DNA from: JACOVP01 sp964390715
GTDB taxonomy: Archaea > Nanobdellota > Nanobdellia > SCGC-AAA011-G17 > UBA489
DNA: 41,406 nt
NCBI GenBank assembly: GCA_964390715.1
Contig: CAYMIM010000030.1
Span: 1 to 41,406, forward strand
Direction of reading: 5' to 3'
The notes under the pieces were generated by a model. It saw nothing but the letters and a program-made list of their open reading frames with translations, searched no databases and was not told the origin of the DNA. Numbering within the stretch: the first letter of the stretch is position 1; every line of letters begins with the position of its first letter. This document shows positions 14,905-21,352 of the stretch, one piece after another. A program made the position numbers and the translations under genes.

Positions 14905-15738
14905 TCATCGCTGAGTCAATCGCTTCTTCTTTTCTTTTTCTGGCACGTCTAGATAATTCTCGGATGAAACCACGTTTTCTCCAGACTCTATCTCAAGCTT
15001 TTTTCGTGCGTCTCCAGCTATGGTTCCACCTTTTCGTGCAGCATCTTTATTCTCCATAAATCCCTGAGCATTTTTGCTTCTAGTAATCTTGGTCGTAGAC
15101 GCTTCCCCGAGCATGGTAAAAATTAATTCCAGGTCATCCATGTGATCCCTTAGATTTTCTCTCTCAATGCCCTTAAAATTCTTGTATTCTTCCACAGTCT
15201 TGCCAAACGTTGCCTTGCTTATTTCGTTGGTCAGAATGGCATATTCCTTGTTTTCCTGGACTCCTCTCTGCTTCCATTCGTCCGTAAGCTCCTGTCTGAC
15301 CGCAATGCCTCTTACACGCTTTTCAATCCATTCTTCGAAGTAACCTTTTGCTCTGTAGAGTGCTTTCATCCGTTGTTGTGCCAGTTCCGGATTTTCTATC
15401 TCTTGGATGCGTTCATACCCTACTTTTGCCAGCCAGAGTTTGAAGGGTTCTGCTTTTCTTGAAGGAATAGATTGAATAATTCTGAAAAGTGCTTCTGTGT
15501 TTGCGCAGTCAGTTTCATAACTTTTACCATCTGCAGAAGGCAATTTCAGTTGTACACAAAATGTGGACAACTCAATTCCATGTTCAGCTTCCCTTGTTTT
15601 AAGCATACTCCAATAGTTTCTTGGGTTATTGCTGTCAGTTAAGGCAAAAATAACATCAACAACGGAAAACCACCATTCATCCTTATGCAATGTTCTTCTG
15701 ATCTCTTTTCCTTCGAATAAAGCAAATTTGTTGGTCAT
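14905..15738 (-). CDS. DinD/BRO-N-like phage antirepressor-type protein
   Basis: A 277-residue protein with an N-terminal BRO-N-like domain (KEIRRTLHKDEWWFSVVDVIFALTDSNN then PRNYWSMLKTRE) and a middle region matching DNA-damage-inducible protein D (ANTEALFRIIQSIPSRKAEPFKLWLAKVGYERIQEIENPELA). The second half, with YFEEWIEKRVRGI and LRDHMDDLELIFTMLGEASTTKI, also fits DinD. These proteins are typical of phages, plasmids and islands; in E. coli DinD inhibits RecA filament activity. The ATG lies 27 bases from TTTATAAA, so it is leaderless, and its promoter carries the shared island element. No CGCG tetramer is present, unlike the flanking core genes. Confidence 0.85.
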   Translation of the reverse strand: MTNKFALFEGKEIRRTLHKDEWWFSVVDVIFALTDSNNPRNYWSMLKTREAEHGIELSTFCVQLKLPSADGKSYETDCANTEALFRIIQSIPSRKAEPFKLWLAKVGYERIQEIENPELAQQRMKALYRAKGYFEEWIEKRVRGIAVRQELTDEWKQRGVQENKEYAILTNEISKATFGKTVEEYKNFKGIERENLRDHMDDLELIFTMLGEASTTKITRSKNAQGFMENKDAARKGGTIAGDARKKLEIESGENVVSSENYLDVPEKEKKKRLTQR

Positions 15739-15760
15739 GGATGTTGTCTATGGCTCGTTC

Positions 15761-15824
15761 TTTATAAATACTCTGGGGCACTTTGAGAAGTTAACTACTT
15801 TTTTAAAATATATTTAGAAGTTTT
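15761..15824 (-). promoter_or_regulatory. Island promoter A with two shared elements
   Basis: On the minus strand, in transcription order: AAAACTTCTAAATATA (15824-15809), 14 bases, TTAACTTCTCAAA (15794-15782), 13 bases, TATA box TTTATAAA (15768-15761), then ATG at 15738. Promoter C repeats this layout with identical spacings. Confidence 0.7.
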
Positions 15825-15965
15825 CCAATATTTCCGTAAGATTTCCAACTTTTTTCACTTAAAAAAGAATTTATTGCTAAATATCCGCAAGAGCTTCGCT
15901 TTCATACGTTGATTATTCGGCTTTTTCTCAGCAAGATATATTTGTTTGAGTACTTTCTCCTTCTT

Positions 15966-16637
15966 ATGAATTCAAGAAATAATCATATCATCTTAAAGCA
16001 ACCATATAATCATTTAATTACGACTATAGGGCAGATCCTCGAAGAAGGTAGAAGAAAAGCGTTACAGTCTGTCAATCAGATTTTGGTAAAAACCTATTGG
16101 GAGATTGGCAAGCAGATTGTTGAATTTGAGCAGCGAGGAGGAGAGAAAGCAGAATATGGAAGTAGACTACTTGAGCGATTAACACGAGATCTGAAGTTAA
16201 GGTACGGAAAAGGATTTAACATAAGAAATCTCTATTTAATGAGAAAATTTTATTTAGGCTATAAGAATTTGCAGACACTGTCTGCAGAATTGTCCTGGAG
16301 TCATTATGTCGAGCTGATAGGTCTAGAAGAAGAACTAGCAAGAACATTCTATGAAAAGCAGTCTATCAAGGAAAGGTGGAGCGTACGCGAACTTAAACGG
16401 CAGATTACAGCAATGACGTTTCACAGGATAGCCTTGAGCAGGGATAAGAAAGGTGTTTTAGAGTCTTTAAGTGATGGTGAAGAGCATGCTTATGGCGATA
16501 TAGAAAGAAAAGCTAATACAAACTGGCAGACAGTAAGAGACCATTGTAAAGATTTAGAGCTTTTTTGGGCTGTTGTTATTGCTGGTAATAAAGTGAAGAT
16601 AACAAAGCAAAGAAGAGAGATTTTGAAGAAGTTGTAG
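15966..16637 (+). CDS. DUF1016 N-terminal domain fused to a winged helix
   Basis: I chose ATG 15966 (223 residues) over an upstream in-frame start because GATATATTT is centred 25 bases before it. Residues 15-160 match the DUF1016/YhcG N-terminal domain: NQILVKTYWEIGKQIVEFEQ, YGSRLLERLTRDL, GKGFNIRNLYLMRKFY, LSWSHYVELI and ARTFYEKQSIKERWSVRELKRQI. In YhcG proteins a PD-(D/E)XK nuclease domain follows. Here the chain instead turns into a winged helix (about 165-223: TNWQTVRDHCKDLELF, then the wing GNKVKITKQ). The nuclease is missing, so the product may be a DNA-binding regulator or adaptor. The base composition is AT-rich like its island neighbours. Confidence 0.82.
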   Translation: MNSRNNHIILKQPYNHLITTIGQILEEGRRKALQSVNQILVKTYWEIGKQIVEFEQRGGEKAEYGSRLLERLTRDLKLRYGKGFNIRNLYLMRKFYLGYKNLQTLSAELSWSHYVELIGLEEELARTFYEKQSIKERWSVRELKRQITAMTFHRIALSRDKKGVLESLSDGEEHAYGDIERKANTNWQTVRDHCKDLELFWAVVIAGNKVKITKQRREILKKL

Positions 16638-16684
16638 TCATCTACAAGCAAAGCATTATTATCATTGGTTCTCAAAAAGTGCGA

Positions 16685-16707
16685 GTGGTTTCAAATAAGA
16701 CCACCTT
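16685..16707 (+). terminator. Possible terminator after the DUF1016 gene
   Basis: GTGGT (16685-16689) pairs with ACCAC (16700-16704), followed by CTTT. It lies about 50 bases past the stop codon. The stem is short and the T run weak. Confidence 0.25.
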
Positions 16708-16732
16708 TAGCAAGTATATTCTCTAGTATCTA

Positions 16733-16766
16733 TTAACTTCTCAAACACCCTCACGAGCTATATAAA
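16733..16766 (+). promoter_or_regulatory. Island promoter B with the shared element
   Basis: TTAACTTCTCAAA (16733-16745) stands 13 bases before TATATAAA (16759-16766), the same spacing as promoters A and C. The upstream AACTTCTAAATATA element is absent here. The predicted start near 16788 gives a 20-base leader for the 38-residue gene. Confidence 0.65.
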
Positions 16767-16807
16767 GAGACAGGAGTTCTAATGGTTATCAACCTGGAGG
16801 TGACCCT

Positions 16808-16924
16808 ATGGCGCGCAAAGTATTGAGATTATATCGTGAGAAAGGTCCAGAGTATCCATTGGCTAAGGTCATTGGCGAGGATTTTATTATTATAGGCAAA
16901 GAAGAGCTTCTAGTCAAAGAGTGA
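16808..16924 (+). CDS. Small basic protein, 38 residues
   Basis: A short frame, MARKVLRLYREKGPEYP followed by LAKVIGEDFIIIGKEELLVKE. It has one of the strongest ribosome binding sites in the window: GGAGGTGA at 16796-16803, four bases before the ATG. A promoter with the shared island element lies 42 bases upstream and a hairpin-plus-T-run terminator lies just after the stop, so it forms a complete single-gene unit. The sequence is half basic and half hydrophobic, with no recognised family. Its control together with the DinD-like and LAGLIDADG genes suggests a role in the island, possibly as a small regulator or antitoxin (inference). Confidence 0.7.
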   Translation: MARKVLRLYREKGPEYPLAKVIGEDFIIIGKEELLVKE

Positions 16925-16933
16925 GACTTTCCC

Positions 16934-16960
16934 GGGGGGTTGCTCTTCCCCTATTTTTTC
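16934..16960 (+). terminator. Hairpin terminator after the 38-residue gene
   Basis: A run of G (16934-16939) pairs with CCCC (16948-16951), followed by TATTTTTTC. This is a clear stem plus oligo-T just after the stop codon at 16924. Confidence 0.6.
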
Positions 16961-17014
16961 TTAAAAAGAGTAAAGCTTATATAGAAAAGATAGTGATTAT
17001 ATGGTGAAAAAGCA

Positions 17015-17272
17015 GTGAATACCAAACCAGAATATGAGATAGACACTTGCTCTATCATAGTGACTAAACACTTTCGAAATAAGTATCTTAAAAAATGGAA
17101 TTGGGATGTGATAGATCTCAGAAATGCGATCAAAGAAGCATATCAGGTAGATAAAGTAGGAAAAGAAAAATACGAAGTGTATGTACGAAAAAATGGCTCA
17201 AAAAAAATTATTCTTGCGTATCAGCAAATGGAAAAATCAATAATAGTTATTTCAGGAGCGGAAGGAAAATGA
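17015..17272 (+). CDS. DUF4258-like protein, probable toxin of a toxin-antitoxin pair
   Basis: An 85-residue protein starting at GTG 17015, with a TATA-like TTATATAG about 35 bases upstream. The pattern (TKHFRNKYLKKWNWDVIDLRNAIKEAY ... KYEVYVRKNGSKKIILAYQQMEKSIIVISGAEGK) matches the small DUF4258 fold related to RelE/BrnT-type RNases, with the basic and Tyr residues typical of such proteins. Its stop overlaps the start of a YgiT-type zinc-finger gene (ATGA), which is the usual toxin-first order of MqsR/MqsA-like pairs. Toxic activity is inferred from family and context. Confidence 0.72.
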   Translation: MNTKPEYEIDTCSIIVTKHFRNKYLKKWNWDVIDLRNAIKEAYQVDKVGKEKYEVYVRKNGSKKIILAYQQMEKSIIVISGAEGK

Positions 17273-17607
17273 CCAAATGTCCAGTATGTGAGGAAGGAAT
17301 CTTAACACCTGTAGAGGATATTATTTCTGAGATTGAGGGGTATTTCTTTATTGAAAAAGGAAAACGTTGCACAAAATGTGGAGAGGAATTTATCGCGGAA
17401 GAGCAGTCACAAAAAACAATCACCATAGCGAAAAGATTAGGTATCTGGGGAGAGCCTTTAAAGCTCCATAGAAAATTCAGCAAAAGTGCCCGTGGAACGA
17501 TGCTACGGATTCCTGCTGATATTGAAAAGACAATGCGGTTGAAAGGAGACGAGAAAGTGCTCATCTCTAAAATAGGGAAAAATAAGTTATTGATTGAAGT
17601 TACATAA
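17269..17607 (+). CDS. YgiT-type zinc finger with AbrB-like C-terminus, probable antitoxin
   Basis: A 112-residue protein. Residues 1-45 form a YgiT/MqsA-type zinc finger with C4, C7, C34 and C37 in two CxxC motifs. After a linker, residues 70-112 (ARGTMLRIPADIEKTMRLKGDEKVLISKIGKNKLLIEV) look like a SpoVT/AbrB-type DNA-binding swapped hairpin. In MqsA the zinc finger binds the toxin and the C-terminal part binds DNA; here the DNA-binding part is AbrB-like rather than a helix-turn-helix. It overlaps the DUF4258 gene by four bases. Self-regulation of the operon is expected for this class. Confidence 0.78.
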   Translation: MTKCPVCEEGILTPVEDIISEIEGYFFIEKGKRCTKCGEEFIAEEQSQKTITIAKRLGIWGEPLKLHRKFSKSARGTMLRIPADIEKTMRLKGDEKVLISKIGKNKLLIEVT

Positions 17608-17625
17608 TGGGGGAGTGAATCAAAG

Positions 17626-17688
17626 ATGAGACAAAAGAAAGATCATGGTTACAATAAATACAGAAAGCGAAGAGGAAACACGCAATGA
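17626..17688 (+). CDS. Possible 20-residue basic peptide
   Basis: MRQKKDHGYNKYRKRRGNTQ. It is preceded by GGGAGTGA about eight bases before the ATG, and its stop overlaps the start of the next gene (ATGA). That makes it either a real micropeptide or a leader frame that couples translation of the winged-helix gene. Ten of its 20 residues are charged. Confidence 0.35.
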   Translation: MRQKKDHGYNKYRKRRGNTQ

Positions 17689-18053
17689 ACTATGAAGAAT
17701 CAAGCTGGGGAGAATTTTGTGAAGTACTAGGAGTTACACCAAGAAATCGCGTCTTAGAATGTTTTATTGAAGGCAGGGAAATGGATTTTAGCAGTGGAAG
17801 CATAGCAGAACAAACAGGATTAAACAGGGCAACAACCTACAGAACAATAGAGGAGCTTATCAGCGAAAAATATCTCATTCCATCCAGAAAAATAAGTGGG
17901 GCGCAACTCTTTAAACTCAATAAAGAAAAACGAGAAGTCAAAGTCTTACTTGCTATTTTCGACATGATCCTCGACAAGATAGCGGAAGAATATACTCCTA
18001 AAGAGCCTATAAACCAAAAAAATCACAAAAAAGAGATCATCCATACAGCATAA
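17685..18053 (+). CDS. Winged-helix transcription regulator
   Basis: A 122-residue protein. Residues 20-80 form a winged helix: NRVLECFIEGREMDFSSGSIAEQ, then the recognition helix LNRATTYRTIEELISEKYL and the wing IPSRKISGAQLFKLN. The C-terminus is a helix (VKVLLAIFDMILDKIAEEY) that may dimerise. It is the last gene of the DUF4258 operon and has AGAGGA a few bases before the ATG. It is the best candidate to bind the element shared by three island promoters, but this is inference; the DUF1016-winged-helix protein is an alternative. Confidence 0.8.
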   Translation: MNYEESSWGEFCEVLGVTPRNRVLECFIEGREMDFSSGSIAEQTGLNRATTYRTIEELISEKYLIPSRKISGAQLFKLNKEKREVKVLLAIFDMILDKIAEEYTPKEPINQKNHKKEIIHTA

Positions 18054-18086
18054 AAAATCTAATTCGAAAATCTTCCGAACTTTCCG

Positions 18087-18151
18087 AAAAACTTCTAAAT
18101 ATACGTTGTAATTGTAGTTAACTTCTCAAAGACCCCTAGAATCTTTATAAA
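18087..18151 (+). promoter_or_regulatory. Island promoter C with two shared elements
   Basis: AAAAACTTCTAAATATA (18087-18103), 14 bases, TTAACTTCTCAAA (18118-18130), 13 bases, TATA box TTTATAAA (18144-18151), then ATG at 18173. The two AACTTCT cores start 30 bases apart, about three turns of DNA, as in promoter A. Confidence 0.7.
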
Positions 18152-18172
18152 TAAAAGTTCAATCATGAATAA

Positions 18173-19603
18173 ATGAATATCAAAAATGACCTTTGTGTAG
18201 AAATAAGACCAGAATTTCAAAAAAGAGTATTTAGTGAGCTAATAAAGAAGTATGGGGGATCCACAAATCTTTCAAAAGTTTTACCTAAATCCGCTTCTAT
18301 GTTACGAAATTATAAACAATGTAGAAGTAGAAATATCTCTTTATCAATATTAACGGAAGCAATAAATTTAGCAGGAATAGCAAAAGAAGAATTGGAAAAG
18401 AATATAATCCGGAAGTTCTCAAAGAATGAAGAAATAGAGAGAATTTTAAAAGAAGGAAGAGAAATTAGAAAAGCAAAGATAAAAGAATTGTTTAACAGTA
18501 ATGTCTTACTTAACGAGATTCTTAAAGAGAATGAAAATGGCTTAGAGTTAGACATAGTGGGATGGTTCAGTAAAACAAATTGGCTCAATAAGATAAAAAA
18601 ACAGGTTGGAATAATTAGGAATATAAGAGAAATAAAAAGAGATAGGGAGTTAGTTATACAATATGAAGTCTATAATAAAAGAACTATAAAATTTGAAAAA
18701 CATATTATTGTTTTACCTGAAAAAATGAAGATCGATGAGGATTTTCTGTATTTTTTAGGTTTGAGATATGGTGATGGCTCAAATGGTGCTAGAGTAGGAA
18801 TTGTAAACAAGAATATTAATCTTATAGAATGGACTGCAAATTTTTTAAGAAGGATAATGCCTAAAAATAAGGTGCGTGGCGACATTTATGTCTATAAAAA
18901 AGAAGTATTCATGTTTTTAGATAAATTAAAAGCCGATATGGAAAATATAGTAGATTATCTAGGAATTTATGATCTTACAAACAAAGAGAGAAAAGGAGTA
19001 TATGTGCTATATGTATACCTCACAAATGAGTTCTTCAATAGGATATATAATAATATTGTAGAACAAATGGATATTCTTTTTAAAAAATTAAATATTCAAC
19101 AAAAAGGAGCATTTTTAGCTGGGTTTTTTGACGCTGAAGGTAATGTAAATAAAAGAGATAAGAATTTTAGATGGAGCCAAAAAACACCGCATAAAGTAAA
19201 AATGATAAAAGATTTATTAAAAAAAGAAGGATATCATTTAAGATATGATGGATCTAATTTAATCATAGGTCATAAAAAAGAAATATGGAAGGAAGATTTA
19301 GAGAGATTTAAAGAACAAGTACTGCCCCATATAAAGCATCCAGACAAAAGAAAAGAAGCCAAGGAGTTATTAGAAGGATATTACGTAATGGATACTTATA
19401 AAAAAATAGCTAAAATAATTCAGAAAAATGAGGGAATTAATAGTCAACAGATAGCGCAGGTAGCAAAGAGAATGAGGTGTCATAGAGAGCTTACAGCCCT
19501 CACAGAAGCAGGTTTCCTTGTTAGAACGAGAAAAAGGGTTGACGAAAGCTTTAAATACGGTATAACGGAGAAAGGATATCAATGGATAACTAGGAGTGAT
19601 TAA
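18173..19603 (+). CDS. LAGLIDADG endonuclease-like protein with HTH ends
   Basis: A 476-residue protein with two LAGLIDADG motifs: FLYFLGLRYGDGS (191-203, acidic D201) and GAFLAGFFDAEGN (312-324, with D320 and E322). An N-terminal helix-turn-helix-like segment (about 30-70) and a C-terminal winged helix (about 395-476) flank the nuclease-like core. It is free-standing, not an intein or intron frame. It is strongly AT-rich, with Ile/Lys/Asn-heavy codons. The ATG is about 27 bases after TTTATAAA, so it is leaderless. Its last eight bases overlap the rpoN start, which puts rpoN under its promoter. It could be an active homing enzyme or one turned into a regulator; key acidic residues remain. Confidence 0.85.
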   Translation: MNIKNDLCVEIRPEFQKRVFSELIKKYGGSTNLSKVLPKSASMLRNYKQCRSRNISLSILTEAINLAGIAKEELEKNIIRKFSKNEEIERILKEGREIRKAKIKELFNSNVLLNEILKENENGLELDIVGWFSKTNWLNKIKKQVGIIRNIREIKRDRELVIQYEVYNKRTIKFEKHIIVLPEKMKIDEDFLYFLGLRYGDGSNGARVGIVNKNINLIEWTANFLRRIMPKNKVRGDIYVYKKEVFMFLDKLKADMENIVDYLGIYDLTNKERKGVYVLYVYLTNEFFNRIYNNIVEQMDILFKKLNIQQKGAFLAGFFDAEGNVNKRDKNFRWSQKTPHKVKMIKDLLKKEGYHLRYDGSNLIIGHKKEIWKEDLERFKEQVLPHIKHPDKRKEAKELLEGYYVMDTYKKIAKIIQKNEGINSQQIAQVAKRMRCHRELTALTEAGFLVRTRKRVDESFKYGITEKGYQWITRSD

Positions 19604-19802
19604 AATCATTATACCTCTAAGGTGCTTTTCTTGTGCCAAGCCAGTAGCCCATTTATGGGAATCCTTTAATGAGCGAGTAGCCAAAGGCGAAGAAAAAATG
19701 AAAATCATGACGGACTTGGGTCTGACGCGATACTGTTGCCGAGCCTTATTCTTGGGTCATGTTGACTTGATTGATATTGCTTCTCGTTTTAAGAAAGCTT
19801 AA
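19596..19802 (+). CDS. rpoN: RNA polymerase subunit N (Rpb10 homologue)
   Basis: A 68-residue zinc-binding subunit that helps assemble RNA polymerase. IIPLRCFSCAKPVAHLW with C10 and C13, and RYCCRALFLGHVDLID with C47 and C48, make the Zn site. The start is probably GTG 19596, inside the end of the LAGLIDADG gene, since the conserved N-terminus begins almost at once. With no visible promoter of its own, expression probably depends on read-through from the island gene. The rest of the usual operon (rpoK) does not follow. Confidence 0.92.
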   Translation: MIKIIIPLRCFSCAKPVAHLWESFNERVAKGEEKMKIMTDLGLTRYCCRALFLGHVDLIDIASRFKKA

Positions 19803-19838
19803 GTAAAGCTTTTATAGACCGAATTCTAATGCAATCAT

Positions 19839-20555
19839 ATGGATAAGGTAGAGACAAGTTCTAAAAAAAGCACCTCACGTTTTAAACAATATAAATATCT
19901 CGGGATAATAACTGCGTTGTATATCACTTTTCAATTAGTGTCTGATATTACTGCTGGAAAAATTGTTCAATTGGGAATGTTTACAGTTTCTGCCGCAGTA
20001 TTATACTTTCCATTTACCTATATTTTCGCAGACGTTCTCACAGAAGTATATGGTTATGCGAAAGCAAGAAGTGTAGTATGGATGGTCTTTTTCAGTTCTG
20101 TAATAGCGTGAATAATTTATACAATTGTTGTTGCTCTACCTCCAGCACTTGGCTTTGATGCAAACGACGCATATGCAAGAGTATTAGGACAAGTTCCAAG
20201 AATTCTTATTGGTGGCTGGATTGCTATTTGGGCAGGTGGGATAATTAATGATTATACATTAGCAAAAATGAAAATTCGGACGAAAGGTAGATATTTATGG
20301 ACACGAACGATAACTTCTACGATATTAGGGGAAGGAGCTAACACAGTGTTATTCTATGTGATTGCTTTATATGCAGTTATTCCTACAACCTTACTGATAG
20401 CCTCTATACTCTCTGGTTGGTTTATTAAAGTCCTAGTAGAGATCATCATGACTCCGGTAACTTATTACGTTGTTCGAAAACTCAAGAAAGCTGAGAATGA
20501 AGACCACTATGACTATGATACGAATTTTAATCCATTGATAATAAAATCACAATAA
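19839..20555 (+). pseudogene. VUT-family transporter (YhhQ-like) with an in-frame stop
   Basis: Conceptually 238 residues of the VUT/COG1738 family, whose E. coli member YhhQ takes up queuosine precursors. Six hydrophobic segments and the family motif FADVLTEVYGYAKAR are present. The frame is broken once, by TGA at 20109-20111, between FFSSVIA and IIYTIVVALPPA; Trp is likely at that spot, so a single G-to-A change of TGG explains it. The same frame then continues without error to 20555, including ILGEGANTVLFYVIALY. TGA is a normal stop for other genes here (14396, 16924), so genome-wide recoding is unlikely. It could be a recent pseudogene, a sequencing error or read-through. TTTTATAG lies 26 bases before the ATG. 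Confidence 0.8.
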
Positions 20556-20566
20556 AATCAAGAGCA

Positions 20567-21244
20567 TTATTTCTTTAGAGATGATGAAATCACTGCGCCA
20601 GGACCTGCAACAAGAAGAGAATCAAGTGATGGTGTTGACCAGTCGTGACCGCTAGTTTCTTTATGAAGAGTAATCAACGGATTTACTAGTCCTATATGAT
20701 TTGGTACTAACTGAATATCTAAAGTTTCAGAAATATCATAGCCTCCAAGTCTATCATGAGCTACACAAATGCGAGCAGGTCCATTATCAAACTGAAATCT
20801 ATATACAACTGTTTCTCGATCTGCTTTGCGAGGTATAGATGGAAATTCCGTCATAAAGAGAAGGCGGCGAAAATCTGGAGGATCTTGTCTATAATGTAAA
20901 GAGTGAGACTCTCTTACAGTTTGAGTAACTTGTGCATAATCAAAAAGTTTCCATATTTTATTTCTTTGATTTATACCCAAAAAACCACTTTCTGTTAAGT
21001 AAACATTACCAAAATAGTAACCGTCACCAACAACTACAAGATGTTGACCAGATTTTGGAAAATTTAAGCAAACCGCACTCAAAAGAGGGCTCGGTATGCG
21101 TGATGTTCGTTCTCCGGTATTATTCGCGGTCGGCATAACTGCATTCATATACCATGGAAATTGATCAATATCACAATAAGTTAGAGGTCTCCCGTCTAAA
21201 GTTTCTGATTCCTTCATAGTAAATTTAGTTGGGGGTGGTTGCAT
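20567..21244 (-). CDS. Hypothetical protein
   Basis: A 225-residue soluble protein without a signal peptide or membrane span. CCTTTAAATATTTC about 28 bases before the ATG supports a leaderless start. It contains a central strand-rich region (SGQHLVVVGDGYYFGNVYLTESGFLGI) and ends in a small-residue-rich tail (SLLVAGPGAVISSSLKK). I recognise no family or catalytic motif. It converges with the transporter gene, ending 12 bases from it. Confidence 0.72.
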   Translation of the reverse strand: MQPPPTKFTMKESETLDGRPLTYCDIDQFPWYMNAVMPTANNTGERTSRIPSPLLSAVCLNFPKSGQHLVVVGDGYYFGNVYLTESGFLGINQRNKIWKLFDYAQVTQTVRESHSLHYRQDPPDFRRLLFMTEFPSIPRKADRETVVYRFQFDNGPARICVAHDRLGGYDISETLDIQLVPNHIGLVNPLITLHKETSGHDWSTPSLDSLLVAGPGAVISSSLKK

Positions 21245-21352
21245 ATAGCTATATTTTACAAGAGAAATATTTAAAGGTATGGGTAAAAAAGTTATGATAA
21301 AGAAGTGACAAACATATCTTTTTAAATTCCAATCGTTTCTCTCCCTATAAAA

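Larger units (their letters stand above)
14795..19595. mobile_element. Accessory island between rps9 and rpoN
   Basis: The 4.8 kb between rps9 and rpoN carries no housekeeping gene. It holds a DinD/BRO-like gene, a DUF1016-derived gene, a toxin-antitoxin-like operon with a winged-helix regulator, and a LAGLIDADG gene. The ribosomal region is rich in the tetramer CGCG (about 40 by eye in 9704-14794), while the island has about four. The right edge is abrupt: the LAGLIDADG gene overlaps the rpoN start by eight bases. I see no integrase, no terminal repeats and no target duplication, so the mode of entry is unknown. Between rps9 and the first island gene (14795-14904) there are two short inverted repeats (AACAAA/TTTGTT and GTAACAA/TTGTTAC), possibly terminator structure. 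Confidence 0.6.

Noticed and set aside
14905..16637. Homology between the DinD-like RDHMDDLEL region and the DUF1016-fusion RDHCKDLEL region.
   Set aside because: The similarity is short and lies in different fold contexts; chance or convergent helix sequence explains it.
20109..20111. TGA read as Trp throughout the genome.
   Set aside because: TGA terminates other clear genes here, such as those ending at 13968, 14396 and 16924.
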